Below, piece after piece: positions 31,867-44,124 of a stretch of DNA of 44,124 nt (within the stretch, counting starts at the first letter, position 1; every line of letters begins with the position of its first letter). The position numbers and the translations under genes were made by a program. The notes beneath the pieces were generated by a model, which was not told the origin of the DNA, did not search any database, and saw only the letters and a program-made list of their open reading frames with translations. The stretch is from Amanita rubescens. Taxonomy: Eukaryota > Basidiomycota > Agaricomycetes > Agaricales > Amanitaceae. The DNA lies in contig WION01000439.1 in assembly GCA_015039365.1 (NCBI GenBank), positions 1 to 44,124 of the forward strand. Direction: 5' to 3'.

Positions 31867-32778
31867 CCTCTCTTTTTTTCGTTTTTCGTTGACATCCGCA
31901 TACAAGTATATAATCCGCATGCATTGGCATTGTTTTTTTATCTTGTTTTCGAATAGATGATATTATTATACCCTTGTAGCATGGACTACTTACTGAGTGT
32001 TTAATTAACCAATTTCGCTTCAGTGTTGCACTTGGGGTTTTTGGCCTCGGGGAGAGAAGATGACAAGGATGGAAGGTACTTATTATATTTGATTGTGCGT
32101 CCCGAGCTGGTTTGTCACACTCGTGCCAGACGGCACGAAGTTTCCTACCGAGAGATTCGATTTGCTCATCAGAACTTTCAACTTTAACCTCGGGTGCGTC
32201 TATCAGGGTCATGGGCAAAAGTCCAATGATGACTCGGCACGAAAACATGAGGTGGGCACAGCTCCTGTACACCGGATTTTGCCGCATTGAATGAACGTAT
32301 GTCATCATCGACAACGACTCAACGAGGTCTGACATAGCTGGGAATCCGCATGACATAGCCCGTTTATATGTTCAGGAACCGGCACAATAAGCACTTTGGG
32401 TCCCACGTCTGTCAAGGAGCTGCGAGCAAAGTCGCCCTGGTGATGCCAGCCAAAGTTGGCAATTTCGGCCAATCCGTGAGCGCTCAAGTCATTCATATGT
32501 TCTTTTATTAACACAGGAAACGTCCTTCTCTGTTTCAAGGCCGTTATCTTGAACAATGATTATGACATGCACCCACAACATGACACTCGCAAGGCGACCA
32601 GGCATAGGCGGCGAGGCTGTTCGATCCTGATCGGGAACAATTAATTCTGTTTTTGTGCATGCACCTGCCAAGTTCTCGCTAATCGATATATAAGGTATAT
32701 GATGGCTTAACCTGACAGCAACTTGTTCCGTTAACACCTCCGTCTACCCTTCTCTTCCGTTCTCAACGTTCAACCACA
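31867..32778. other. Intergenic region
   Basis: No convincing gene. A minus-strand open frame (32356-31820) overlaps the USP 3' end and has no family features. The right part is promoter for the next gene: GATATATAAGG at about 32685 lies roughly 90 bases before its ATG, followed by a pyrimidine-rich leader. Confidence 0.5.
32684..32694 (+). promoter_or_regulatory. Probable TATA element
   Basis: CGATATATAAGG-type stretch about 90 bases upstream of the ATG at 32779, followed by a CT-rich leader (CTCCGTCTACCCTTCTCTTC), a common fungal promoter arrangement. Based on sequence only. Confidence 0.45.
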
Positions 32779-33392
32779 ATGCCTTTCTTCACCGGTGCAT
32801 CCAACTTCTCTATGAACAATGTAGAGATGAACGACGTTCAGGGTAACTACACCCGGAACGAGACGAAAAACGTGACGAATAACTCTGACATGAACTAATC
32901 ATTACTCGGGCTCTACGGTGTCCAAGAATAATACGGAAACGATGAACAATACCATTGGTATGTATTCCGTGGACTCTCGCAACTGCTCCTGCTGACTCAT
33001 TATTGAAGGAAACGGCCATGGGAACACGATTTCCTTCGGAACCGGCAGGACGGCATTCAACGGTATGTATTGGCAGCAATTTCAGCTAATATCGTAGTTT
33101 TAATCCTTTCGCTAACAGGAACCGTAGAGGGCTTGACGCCGGACTTGTCTAATTTGCTTCAAACTGCGCTATCCTTCCCTTCCAGGAGGGATGCCCAATA
33201 TTTCTGGCATGACGATGCACACATCGACCAGTGACTCAGAAAGCACCTCAGCAGAAAGCGCCCCCTGTCGAGGTGTCCAATGCCCTTGCTTTCATGGCGG
33301 GGATATCAGCGGATGCATGGACACCAGAGATGATCTCCGCATTGAAGGCAGCCGCAGAATCCATTCAGTCGATGATGGCAAAGAAGGCATAG
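32779..33392 (+). CDS. Small GASNF-type protein of Agaricomycetes, exon model uncertain
   Basis: Starts MPFFTGASNFSMNNVEMNDV, like the short Asn/Gly/Thr-rich basidiomycete proteins beginning with a GASNF-x-NDVQGN motif; their function is not known to me. A likely model skips a stop at about 32896 with a GTGACG...CCAAG intron, then joins NNTETMNNTIG, NGHGNTISFGTGRTAFNG and GTVEGLTPDLSNLLQ via introns starting at about 32957 and 33063. A good 3' frame, VEVSNALAFMAGISADAWTP to MMAKKA (stop 33390-33392), is out of frame with its upstream neighbour, so one further short intron or a frameshift must lie near 33190-33240. Confidence 0.45.
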
Positions 33393-34646
33393 GACAACGA
33401 ACATTGATACCTTTCATCATTTTTCTCCTCGTTCTGGTTTACATTGGCATTTTCTTTTCCTGTTTTTTACGTATGATTATGGGGACGAGGCTCATTTGAC
33501 ATTTTTGTAGATACATATGTATAATTACATGTATATAGCATCCATATCATCAATTTTAATTAGAACCTAACACTTGAAATGACCTCTGAAGCTAATGAAT
33601 ATATCTTCGTCGGTGGCTAGTAGCTACAGGCATTTTGTTGTGACGCAGCCTAATGGAATTACGCTGTATCTTGATTTTTCTCATGGCACTTCTACTCAGA
33701 CCATCACGTCGCCTCGAATCACCTACCATCGTCTGCTCTTATTCTCTATACCAGTTTCCTGCGGCTATTTCTAAGTCCAACTCGTCACTCGTTCAAATTA
33801 TCCGTGACTATGACACTGCAAGCAAGTCCATCATAGGCTCGAAACGATGGCCATGAAATTGTCACAAGAAATCCCGATCCGTGGGCCATCAAGCCACGAT
33901 TTACTGAACACTATGGTTCTTCAAGACCCGACGCGGGCGGGACCTTCGAGGTTTGGCATTCTGGAGAGTCTATCGAAGTGGGTTCATCAAATGTAAGTAC
34001 GGCACTCTGACTTTTGAAGCGGGGCTACTTGCTCGATTATTGGTTCACTGTCACTTTTCCTGTTAAGATTGACAGCCTTGGCACTAGGTAGACCTCACCG
34101 CTCTTCAAGCTTCAAGATTTAGGTCAATCTCAACCTTTGTCACTTCAGCGCCACTCTACGGTTGCCGTCATTTCTCTGGCAGCCTAGATCGTGCTTGGGG
34201 GGCCCGTGACCAAGTCGATTATGACCGCATTATAATCCCCCAGACTTGCCAAGGTCAGTTAGGTGGATGACTAGCTCCCGCCCCGATACTCTTCTCACTT
34301 CTACATAGCAGCGCCCTCTGCTCGAGAAATATTTATACGTCAATGCTTAATTTGGCTATGTCAATAGTGGAAATACGTGAGTAGGCTCTGTGGCTGACTT
34401 TTGGCTCCAACATATGTTAGCCATGTCAGCCGCAACATAATACCTAAATAAACCCGCCCCAACGCGCATTTTCCTCTTTTTTCTAACCCCATCTCTCAAC
34501 GCCCTTTCTAGGATCCATCAAGTACTAGCAGTTCGACACCGATCAACCAACTAGTCGTATTCAGTACAGGTATAGTAGACGCATCAGGTGAGCTATTACT
34601 GCACCGAACTTCCGCATTCGTCCCTAATCTCCATTCGTCTATCCAG
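33393..34646. other. Gene-poor stretch, contains a decayed coding remnant
   Basis: No complete gene. Contains the remnant listed at 33645-33991 and then, to 34646, the presumed promoter of the kinase gene. The leader just before 34647 includes a possible 5'-UTR intron. Confidence 0.4.
33645..33991 (+). pseudogene. Decayed gene of unknown family
   Basis: Three adjacent segments look coding but lie in different frames: LYLDFSHGTSTQTITSPRIT, then SNSSLVQIIRDYDTASKSII, then HEIVTRNPDPWAIKPRFTEH followed by GGTFEVWHSGESIEVGSSN. A GTAAGT donor follows directly. At least two frameshifts are needed to join them. Composition (Trp, Pro, Gly, aromatic) looks like real protein. Family not identified. 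Confidence 0.35.
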
Positions 34647-37592
34647 ATGTCGTTCTTGCGCATCAAGCGGTCCGTTACGGAGTTAATTCGTCGAAGCAAG
34701 AAGGTTTGTCATCATGGCGAATTCTGTCCGTTCAACTTAGCTAACGACGATCCATATAGGTCAAGCACGCCAAGGCAAGCAAATCCGTTGATGAAGCCTT
34801 CTCGTCGATGGCAGAGGCAGAACTTGTCAAACCGGACACATTTATCAAGCCAGAACCTGAGGTCAGCCACTAGTTCTTGCTTTCGTTGATCAGCATTTCT
34901 GACTGCTCGAGAATTAGGCTAACGAAACCTCGTATTTTGAAGCCCTCGGTGAGGCATACCACGAACCAGAACTGCTTGACGTTCGTCGTTCTGTGAAATA
35001 CGGACTTGCGACTCCCCTGCAACTCTCTGCTGTATCATTCGCTCCAGCCAGCTCCGACATCCTCGGTGTCAACCAAAGTCCAGTTTTCGTAGCACCGCTT
35101 GTTCTTGACCCTCTGGATACCATCACGGATCTTGCGGTCATTCCCCGTACTCCTCGGCTGCCGAGCACCCCGGTTTTTGAAGATTCTCCGAACATCTACG
35201 ACGTTTCCGCCTCGCTCTGCACCCCTTCGCTCACTTGTTCTACTCCTGCTCTTTCTTCTCCAGCGTCTGATGTATCCGCGGCACCTTTCTGCGAGCCTCG
35301 CGTTGTCAAAATCCAGGATTTCGAGCTTCTCGAGTTTCTGAGCAAGGGTTCGTGTGGACAGGTCTATCTCGCGAGGGATAATGTTTCTAGCAAGCAAGTT
35401 GCACTCAAAGTGATTCGAAAGGTGGCTGGCGTTTGGGACCATCCATTTGTGAAGCAAGTTCTTATTGAAGAGAAGAAGATTATGGCGTCGCTCCAGGGTT
35501 TGGACTGGTTTGTGCAGCTCGAAGCGAGCTGGCACGACACGAACAACATTTACCTCGCAATGGTGAGCGCGATTTCACGTTGTTTTCTTGGCGTGTCTAA
35601 CTTCCGGCACAGATGTATTATCCTACAGATATAGAAAGCGAAATTATCCGATGCGAAACGTTTCCGGCCGACAGAGCGCGTTTCTACATGGTTGAAATGG
35701 TAAGCAATAGCTTCTTCTGACTCTCATCTCACCGTTCTAATCAGTTCCAAGATTATTGCTCTGGATGAATTGCACAAGCGTGGTATTATCCACAGAGACG
35801 TCAAGACAGCCAACATCCTTATTCGTACCGATGGTCATATTGTTTTAGCTGATTTTGGCCTTTCCAAGGATTTTGGGTCTAAACCGACTATTGCTGAACG
35901 ATCTTATCAACCTTACTGGCCATTCAAGACCGATGATAGCGTCTTTGAGGCACCGCGTCGCTCGCCTACGGAATTGACGTTTGTCTCTCAAGATTGGTGT
36001 GGTTCGGAAATGGAAATGGCCCCTGAAATCGTCCACCGTGACTATTACTCTTTTGGCGTGGATTACTGGTCTGCGGCCGTAACTCTCTATGCAATGGTTA
36101 CTGGCAAAGTAAGTCATACTTTGGTTCGTCACATATCTTGAAACTAAAACTGCGGCTCAGCATCCTTGGAGTGATGAAGAAGAGGTTGCACTGCAGATTC
36201 TTGAGGTCGACATCGAATTTGCCCCCGAAGACGACGTTAGTGACGAATGCAAAGATTTCATATCCCAAATGTTGAGGAAGGACCCTGCTGAACGGCTCAG
36301 GATTGGACTCGACATGACTTCTCACCCCTACTTTGCTGGCGTGTACGCGTTCATTTGTCTTTCATGCACTATTTGTTGATTTTGTTCGCAGGGACTGGGA
36401 GGCTATGAGGAATAGGACCGTTTTGCCTCCTTGGGTTCCGGATTTCGTCAAGGGACATCACTTCTTTGAGGACTGGGGTACAATCGAGGACTTTGTTCCC
36501 GGAAGCGCACTTAGCGAGGAGGAAGAAGGCATTCTTCCCGACTTCGTTTACACGTCTCCTGATATGCAATGCAACGGCATCAAGGACGAATCCCTCGATG
36601 GCTCGGTCTCTTATGATCCACAAGAATGTTCCCTCGATGACCTCTTCAGCTATCTTTTTACCTCTGAAGAGGAAGACAACGTGAATGAAGACGAATTATG
36701 GACTTTTGAGATGGAGGATGGCGATGACGATGCTCGCCCAGTCAACGTGGTCCAAGTTCACTCTCCGATGATCTCTACTCTGGAATCTCACCCTCATATG
36801 TTACCGTCATTCCACTCGGGATCCTCGTTGCTTAATCTGGTTAAATTCAAGTGCCCTGCGGAGTCAGAACCTCCGGCCATCGTTCAACCTTCGCAACCCG
36901 CCATTTGCCATGCATCTGAATTTGATGTCTCTGCGCCAATGGAGGATGCCCTTCCACCCGCCGTCGAGCCCATCATTGAATGTGCCGCCGAATCTAGCAC
37001 TGTTGAGCATGTCACCCCTGAGCTTGTCGACTCCTCAAGCTTGCCTGCCTCTCCCCTCGCAGCTTCTTTTGAAAGTCTAGGTGGCCCATTGGGCCGGTTC
37101 TCTCCTCCCTTGGTCAAGTCCAAAGCGGAGCCTGTTGTCAATCATACCAACGTCAGTGTTATCCCCGAATCCATCGTAGAAACTGCCCTGCCCAACACCG
37201 TCCTCGAATCGGCTGTACCAAGGCTTCTTCGCTTCGCAAAACCACCTTCAATTGAAGTTACCATCGATTTCACAAGGCCTCCTTCGTTCCAAGCCATCCT
37301 TGAACCACTAGTGGAATGTGCCGAGCCTATCTTTGACTCCGAGCCCTCGATCTCGGTGGATTTCATTCCCAAACGGGAGTTTCGAGCGATTTCGCTGTAC
37401 AGAAATGTTGTGTCATGGTTGAAGAAACCCCTGCCTTGGTGCAAGAAAAGAGAAGATGCGTCCGCGCTTACTTTATTCGGTTGTGACGGTATGTCATTGT
37501 GGGCGTCTATCAAGTGGAGGTTCCAGAAGATGTGGGTACCGAAAGTGAAGCATACTCAATGCCTGAAACGCAAACGAACTATTCTTTGCTGA
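34647..37592 (+). CDS. AGC-like serine/threonine protein kinase with long acidic C-terminal tail
   Basis: Exons: 34647-34703, 34760-34861, 34918-35562, 35613-35699, 35752-36108, 36161-36342, 36392-37592; 2631 nt, about 876 aa, all junctions in frame. After about 135 residues rich in Ser/Pro come the glycine loop [18 protein letters not shown] lysine, [12 protein letters not shown] catalytic loop, [11 protein letters not shown], and [11 protein letters not shown]. Between DFG and APE lies an insertion of about 45 residues, as in the NDR/Rim15 group. The lobe ends HPYFAG-VDWEAM followed by PPWVPDF, which matches the AGC C-terminal tail. The remaining 400 residues are acidic and Pro/Ser-rich with a basic end ([21 protein letters not shown]). 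Substrates unknown. No signs of decay. Confidence 0.85.
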
Positions 37593-38009
37593 TGGGAATG
37601 ATCTGGTGAACGAGTGGTTATACTATTCTTTCTTCTTTCTATATTTTTCGTCGTTTTTCGTCGTTTTTCAACTTTTTCATCTTTTTCATCTTTTTCATCT
37701 TTTTCATCTTTTTATTATTTTCTTTCGATTTCTTTATCGGTATCCGGATTGGAAATATTATTACTTCTATCTGTATTCAAGTTGAAGTGAAATGATTAAA
37801 GGCTTGCGCAAGTCCAAGATCAGTGTTTACGATCAACTAGTATAACAGGAATTTATATATCAATACGGCAGGATCAAGTGCACAACGAGGGGTGGAAAGG
37901 GATGTCGCATGGGAAAATGGTAAGAGCTGCCAGTTGTACGAGTGAATGAATGTTTCTGGCGCCGCATATGCACCACGGGACGCACGCGGACAATTAGAAC
38001 CACATAATT
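37593..38009. other. 3' intergenic region between convergent genes
   Basis: Holds the kinase 3' UTR, a pyrimidine microsatellite and the F-box gene 3' flank. No gene. Confidence 0.6.
37645..37712 (+). repeat. Pyrimidine microsatellite (TTTTTCATC)n
   Basis: Two TTTTTCGTCG-type units followed by about five TTTTTCATC units, in the 3' flank of the kinase gene. Likely 3' UTR low-complexity DNA. Confidence 0.9.
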
Positions 38010-39322
38010 TCACAACAAATAATTACAGCCCTCGAAAACAGAGTGACACGCAACATGCTCCTTCGTACCTCCCACGACGAACTTCACAAAACCAATTTCC
38101 TCAAATGCTCTCAAGTCAGTCACTCGACGCAACCCTTCAAAGTACAAATCATAACTTGACCGTCCCCAAACGTCCAATATAATCTTGATTATCTTCAGAT
38201 TCGGAAACATGTGCCTCAATCTATGAAGGAGATTCGGAGATTCAAAGAATCCCAACAAGGACATTTGTTCTTCGAAAGAGCTTAGATAGGGCGTGAACTT
38301 GAACCAAAATTCGTGTAGAGCGTTCGGCGCGGGCAACGCGGACAACATTTTCCACATAGCTGGAAGAAGCAGAGGTATTTTGTATGCAAAAGTTGGAAAA
38401 CCGACAAATAGCATGCGGATGTTAATGCATTGGGCAATTTGAGTTGGTTCCAAATATGCAACGGATGAATCTGTTGAGAATCGGTGGCTTAGGGATATCA
38501 TATATTTGACACGGAACTGTGCTCACCGCGATATGGGTTGGTGCCAAAGGTAATGAGAAGCTGTTCAAGATGAGGGCCAATGTGATGTAAAAATCTCGAG
38601 GTCAAGAGATTGTTGGCATGTGCAAGGGGAATGTCAGGGTTTCGAATATGGAAGGCCTGCACGGCGACGTCAAGGTTCGGGTTACTCGATGGGTCCAATA
38701 CGTCTCTTAGAAGAGCGAGCGAGATGTTATCGATATTTCTGAAGCGGAAAGGGCGACGAAGTGTATCTAAATGGCGAGAGAGATCGGGCGTTTCTTCGAA
38801 TCGTAGCCTCCGGAAGGCAAGTGTTTTCACAGAGGAAGGAAGCCGGCTGAATAGCATCACGACATCTTCCGTGCGCCATGTGCCCACGGCATCTATCTGG
38901 AGATCGTGCAGGTTCAACTGGAAGATAACATCCAGGACAGAGCGCGGTACGATCCGCCATCCGGGTTTCCAGAGCTTGTGTGCTGATATACTCAGTGACC
39001 TCACGTTACGGAGGTTTGATGCAACCTGTATATGGTCCCACTTAAAACGGTAGCGGAAGTTGTGGTGAAACACATCCTGCAGGTGAATCTCTGTGACGGC
39101 CAATGTAAAACTGGTCCATGGCTTGCCGGCGAGATGCAAAAAGTAGTCGAAATTCTCGTGGTTGGTGAACTCGAGGGAGGAGAATAGACGACGTCGGCTT
39201 TTGACAAGAGCTCGTCCGCAGATGAGGCCGAAGGAAAGCAACATCGATTTGTCGTCAGTTTGATCGATTATCTCATCGAGAATCTCTGGAGGAAACAAGA
39301 TGGGGTAGCCAGAGGCGAACAT
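38010..39322 (-). CDS. F-box-like / LRR-type protein
   Basis: Two exons, 39322-38527 and 38470-38010, joined by a 56-nt intron (GTGAGC...CAACAG); about 418 aa. The N-terminus LFPPEILDEIIDQTDDKSML followed by GRALVKSRRRLFSSLEF is the degenerate F-box seen in large Agaricomycete families: substrate-recognition subunits of SCF ubiquitin ligases, binding Skp1. The rest has irregular leucine-rich repeats (NVRSLSISAHKLW, DLQIDAVGTW, VKTLAFRRLRF, LEQLLITFG, LKIIKIILDVW). No signal peptide or membrane segment. The ORF of exon 1 alone ends in a stop inside the intron. Confidence 0.8.
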
Positions 39323-40208
39323 GTTTAGTATTACTGGCGATGGAGGTGGTCAAGTGAATTACTCATCGGCCATATGTCAGCAGATGTCAGCACAGGATTT
39401 TCACCATACTATTCAATAATTTAAATTATACACTGGCGTTCGCTATCCCGCCATCATTATTTGTGGCATTTTAAGGCAGGCGGCCATCCAATCTGAATTG
39501 CAGCACGATACGCGAGAGGGGTTCATTTGTTGCAATTAAATCCCGAGATACCCGAAACCACTCTTTGATCAGCATTAGACTATCTATATTGTAACGTCGA
39601 CGTCGTGCTTGCCGAGAGCAATATCGTAGCTACATGCTTATGAGCAGTGCGTCCGAAACATCAGCAAGAGACTCACCGCTCTATGTCAGATAGTTGTCCG
39701 CACTCAGCGCGATGACATCATGACATCAATACTAGCTGAAGACCAGTTTGCAAGCTGGTCTATGCTTCCAACGACATACATGATAAAACCGATACCTTCC
39801 GTTCCACTTACGGCCTCGGAAAACTTTTTCTGCCGTTGATACCCCAGCCATCATATTGATCGTTTGGCAATGACATTGGAAGTTTGATAGCATATGATTT
39901 CAAGTGCCACTGCCAGTCCTAATTGCGATATGGTCACAGGATAGAGCATATACAGCAGAGAACATGATGCATGAATCAGCAGCATGATGCATAGCTATAG
40001 ATATCATAGATATTATAAGTAAGTGACGTGACATCGAGTCAAGTAAGTATCTCGTCCGAGGAGAACGCTATGGATCACGTAAAAACGGTCCAGGTACTAG
40101 ACAAAGTAAACCGAGATGATCACCAGTAATTGGCTGAAGAGGATGGTAAAGCCATGCACTTCGCCGCGAAAGGAGCATCGGGTCCATCGTATCCGTGGCA
40201 AGGGCAGT
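39323..40208. other. Intergenic region
   Basis: No gene seen on either strand. Contains short ATGATGCAT and ATAGATAT duplications near 39960-40020. Likely promoter of the F-box gene on its left. Confidence 0.5.
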
Positions 40209-40769
40209 TCATTCACCGAAAATGAGGAACCATTTCGAAGGAGAATCTGTCTTTGACAGACCTCTGAACTTTGAATGGCCCATAAGGAAGTCAATCCGCA
40301 GCAAACCGCGGAGTTTCTCTTCATCGTACGTCCTTGGGTCCTTGTAATGCCTGTATCGCTGCCTGTAAGCCGCCGTCACCCTATCCTGATCCATTTTTTT
40401 GGGAAATTGCTTGGAGAGCTCCCGCCCACCAACCTTCGTTCGCAAGCAGTGGTAAATATTATCGATGATGTCCCTTACAGAGACGAATGATCTATTGCTT
40501 GCTACGACTTGGATCACCCATGGCAGGTAGGGTGAATGCAATGTCATACTCTGCATGGGAGGGCTAGTGGCGGGCTCGTCAAGTGCGCGCGATGAAATCC
40601 GGTCTCGCCTAGATGGCATGGTGGACGGAGGATGGACAAAGTCATAGGCGATAGTAGATGTGGAGTAGTCAATTAATGAGTGAAGGCGCGTAGACCTTGA
40701 CCTGGAAGGACCCGACGGGAAGGCGTATGGGTTGGTGGTGGCAAAAGGGACGTGCCTTCGTGGTTGCAT
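40209..40769 (-). CDS. DUF6699-like protein
   Basis: Single uninterrupted frame of 186 aa. The C-terminal 100 residues follow the pattern of the basidiomycete DUF6699 family as I know it: LPWVIQVVASNRSFVSVRDI, IDNIYHCLRTKV, LRGLLRIDFLMGHSKFRGLS and WFLIFGE near the end. The N-terminal 80 residues are Ser/Arg/Pro-rich and low-complexity (PSGPSRSRSTRLHS, PSRRDRISSRALDEP). Function of the family is not known. The start MQPRRHVPFATT is the first ATG of the frame. Confidence 0.75.
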   Translation of the reverse strand: MQPRRHVPFATTNPYAFPSGPSRSRSTRLHSLIDYSTSTIAYDFVHPPSTMPSRRDRISSRALDEPATSPPMQSMTLHSPYLPWVIQVVASNRSFVSVRDIIDNIYHCLRTKVGGRELSKQFPKKMDQDRVTAAYRQRYRHYKDPRTYDEEKLRGLLRIDFLMGHSKFRGLSKTDSPSKWFLIFGE

Positions 40770-42267
40770 CTTTGGCGAATATGAAGTTTACTGTGGGAGG
40801 GGTGGGTTCAAGCTTGGGGCTTTATACTCCCGAGAACTGGGGACTGTCCCAACGTCATATCGTGAGTTATTATTGGATGGTTCAGCAGCACCGGATTGAG
40901 TCCATTCAGTCCGTCATGGCCAAGCCTGATTAGCGGCGGACGAACCGTGATGTGATGAGTCGCCCATTTAGGTTACGGGGCTGCGCCCTTGGGTGCGCAG
41001 TGAGTCAGAGGCTTGGTACCCAAGGCCTTAGGCGCCGAGGCGATGAAAATCCTATTCGGCGTAACTGTTCTAGGTCTTGAGGTGTCCTTGGAGATCGTGT
41101 GGGGGTAGTTGAAAAACAGGCGGTGTCGTAAACTAATAGCGCAAAATTCGTATACTATAATAATATAGACAAACAACCTATGTTACGTCTAATTGCTAAT
41201 CCTACTAAAATTAACCTTATCCGAGCTATGAGAATTGTTCGCGCTACCGCCATATGGGCGGTCACGTTAATGAAGATGGAGAGGGTCCGCTCCGCCATCG
41301 GCTTTGTGCCAATGATATTCAATAAGAAAGTGCTCGCCACCCGAAAGGTTTTATTGTCAAGAACTTACAACCAGTACGTACGTTTCTATAAACAAAACAA
41401 TTAGCAGCTGTTACAAACGCTCTAACAGTATGCTCTAGGCTTTCGTGAGTTGAAGTAAACGCAACTTGCATAGCACCTGCGGCACTTTTGCTATTCATGC
41501 CTAAAGTCCGTGACGGACTCATATTTAATAAGACATAGAAAGGCAGTGACATTGGCCGACTTTGCGATATGTCAAGGAATACGATAAGATCTCGCTGGGT
41601 GAGTCAATAAGATTGACAGACAGAATTGCATGATAAAGGCTAACCAGTGGAGAGGTCTGCGGATACCTTCAAAGACATTGCAATAGACCTGAAATAGACG
41701 ACGTATCATGATTTGGGTCGTGACACCGGGTCGGAATAACGAGGAAACCGGTGGGGAGGAAGAGACGTCCTAACAAAGGTGGGATCATAGCCTTGAAACA
41801 CTATTAGTTTTGGGTAATCCTATTATAGAAGACAAACTTTTTTTCAAACTTTGTCGATATCTTAGCGAGTTGGGCAGGCTTATTTTAGCGCCTTCGTTAT
41901 CATCAGGCTGTGCGGCCCGTCCGAATACCCACAGCCAGTGCTAGACATGTCCTCTCATTCGAACAAGGTATTCTCGTCTGTCGAAATGCAATAAGACCTT
42001 CGTCATGAGCCGTGAGCTATGCAACCGACCTGGACGCTATGCTCCTAGGAACGTGCCAAAAAAAAAGCAGAAATCATGGCGGCAGCGCAATATACTTAAG
42101 TAAACGCATGCGCGCAACTATACAATCTTCACTCGTATGATGCTTGCAAGCAAAGTGATATCAACACATCAAAGTCGTTATTAAAATCGAATAGCTGTTA
42201 CAGGCTAACATGTGTATTAAAGTGGATATAGCGTGAACGTCAAGTTCGGTTTAGTGCCACGAGTCAT
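40770..42267. other. AT-rich gene-poor region
   Basis: About 1.5 kb without a recognisable gene. Short open frames at 40973-41552 on both strands have no family motifs and do not join through splice sites into a longer product. The local composition (poly-A/T runs, 41140-41240) suggests old mobile-element relics, but I see no ends or domains to support a call. Confidence 0.5.
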
Positions 42268-44030
<1,763 letters not shown>

Positions 44031-44124
44031 GGTGACAGCTTACTGGCCAATCCCCCGACCAGGAAACAACGCAGTTCGAGGTGACGTAACGCGCGATCTG
44101 CGACTAATAATAGTTACACATGGG

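Noticed and set aside
31820..32356. A 178-aa minus-strand reading frame overlapping the USP 3' end.
   Set aside because: No recognisable motif, no conserved splice context, and it overlaps the conserved USP terminal exon.
41155..41552. Short frames on both strands in the AT-rich region as a possible retroelement.
   Set aside because: No reverse transcriptase, integrase or gag signature and no long terminal repeats seen.

Overview
The window looks like nuclear DNA of a mushroom-forming basidiomycete (Agaricomycetes). Genes are split by 45-65 nt introns with GTNNGT donors and CTAAC-like branch points. The gene families are also typical: a DUF6589-like protein, a DUF6699-like protein, F-box/LRR-type proteins, a GASNF-type small protein, a paralogous P-loop GTPase pair and a secreted GH15 glucoamylase. 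All exon models are hand-derived from splice signals and reading frame; no RNA evidence or database search was available.

Left and centre (1-31.9 kb): a large tandem segmental duplication. The ancestral order is prolyl-tRNA synthetase (minus), pepsin-like aspartic protease (plus), P-loop GTPase (plus), ubiquitin-specific protease (plus). Unit 1 (about 1-11.1 kb) holds a frameshifted ProRS, a frameshifted protease, a GTPase and a crippled USP stub. Unit 2 (about 11.1-31.9 kb) holds a degraded ProRS, an open protease, a second GTPase and the full-length USP. Both proteases lack the second catalytic Asp.

The most unusual signal lies inside both GTPase genes. Between the GTPase domain and a conserved C-terminal exon run 3.5-3.7 kb in which, every 50-85 bases, an acceptor AG is followed by three bases and then a new donor (AG|NNN|GTRAGT). 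This predicts about 55-60 consecutive one-codon microexons, all phase 0 and without a stop codon, each separated by its own intron. The introns share internal motifs, so the array looks like a diverged tandem repeat whose unit is one intron plus one codon. The paralogues differ by an eight-unit loss and a 303-bp recent duplication, changes that add or remove whole codons.

The second array is interrupted by a 6.0-kb element (17581-23590) with long imperfect terminal inverted repeats, each containing its own palindrome, flanked by a 15-bp direct repeat. It carries two convergent, apparently intact spliced genes: a DUF6589-like protein of about 856 aa and a RecQ-like DNA helicase of about 840 aa. 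This looks like a DNA transposon built on a DUF6589/RecQ pair, sitting just inside a splice donor of the array.

Right side (31.9-44.1 kb), single copy: a small GASNF-type gene, a decayed pseudogene, an AGC-like Ser/Thr kinase with a long acidic tail, an F-box-like protein (minus), a DUF6699-like protein (minus), an AT-rich gene-poor stretch, and a GH15 glucoamylase (minus) with signal peptide but no visible starch-binding domain.
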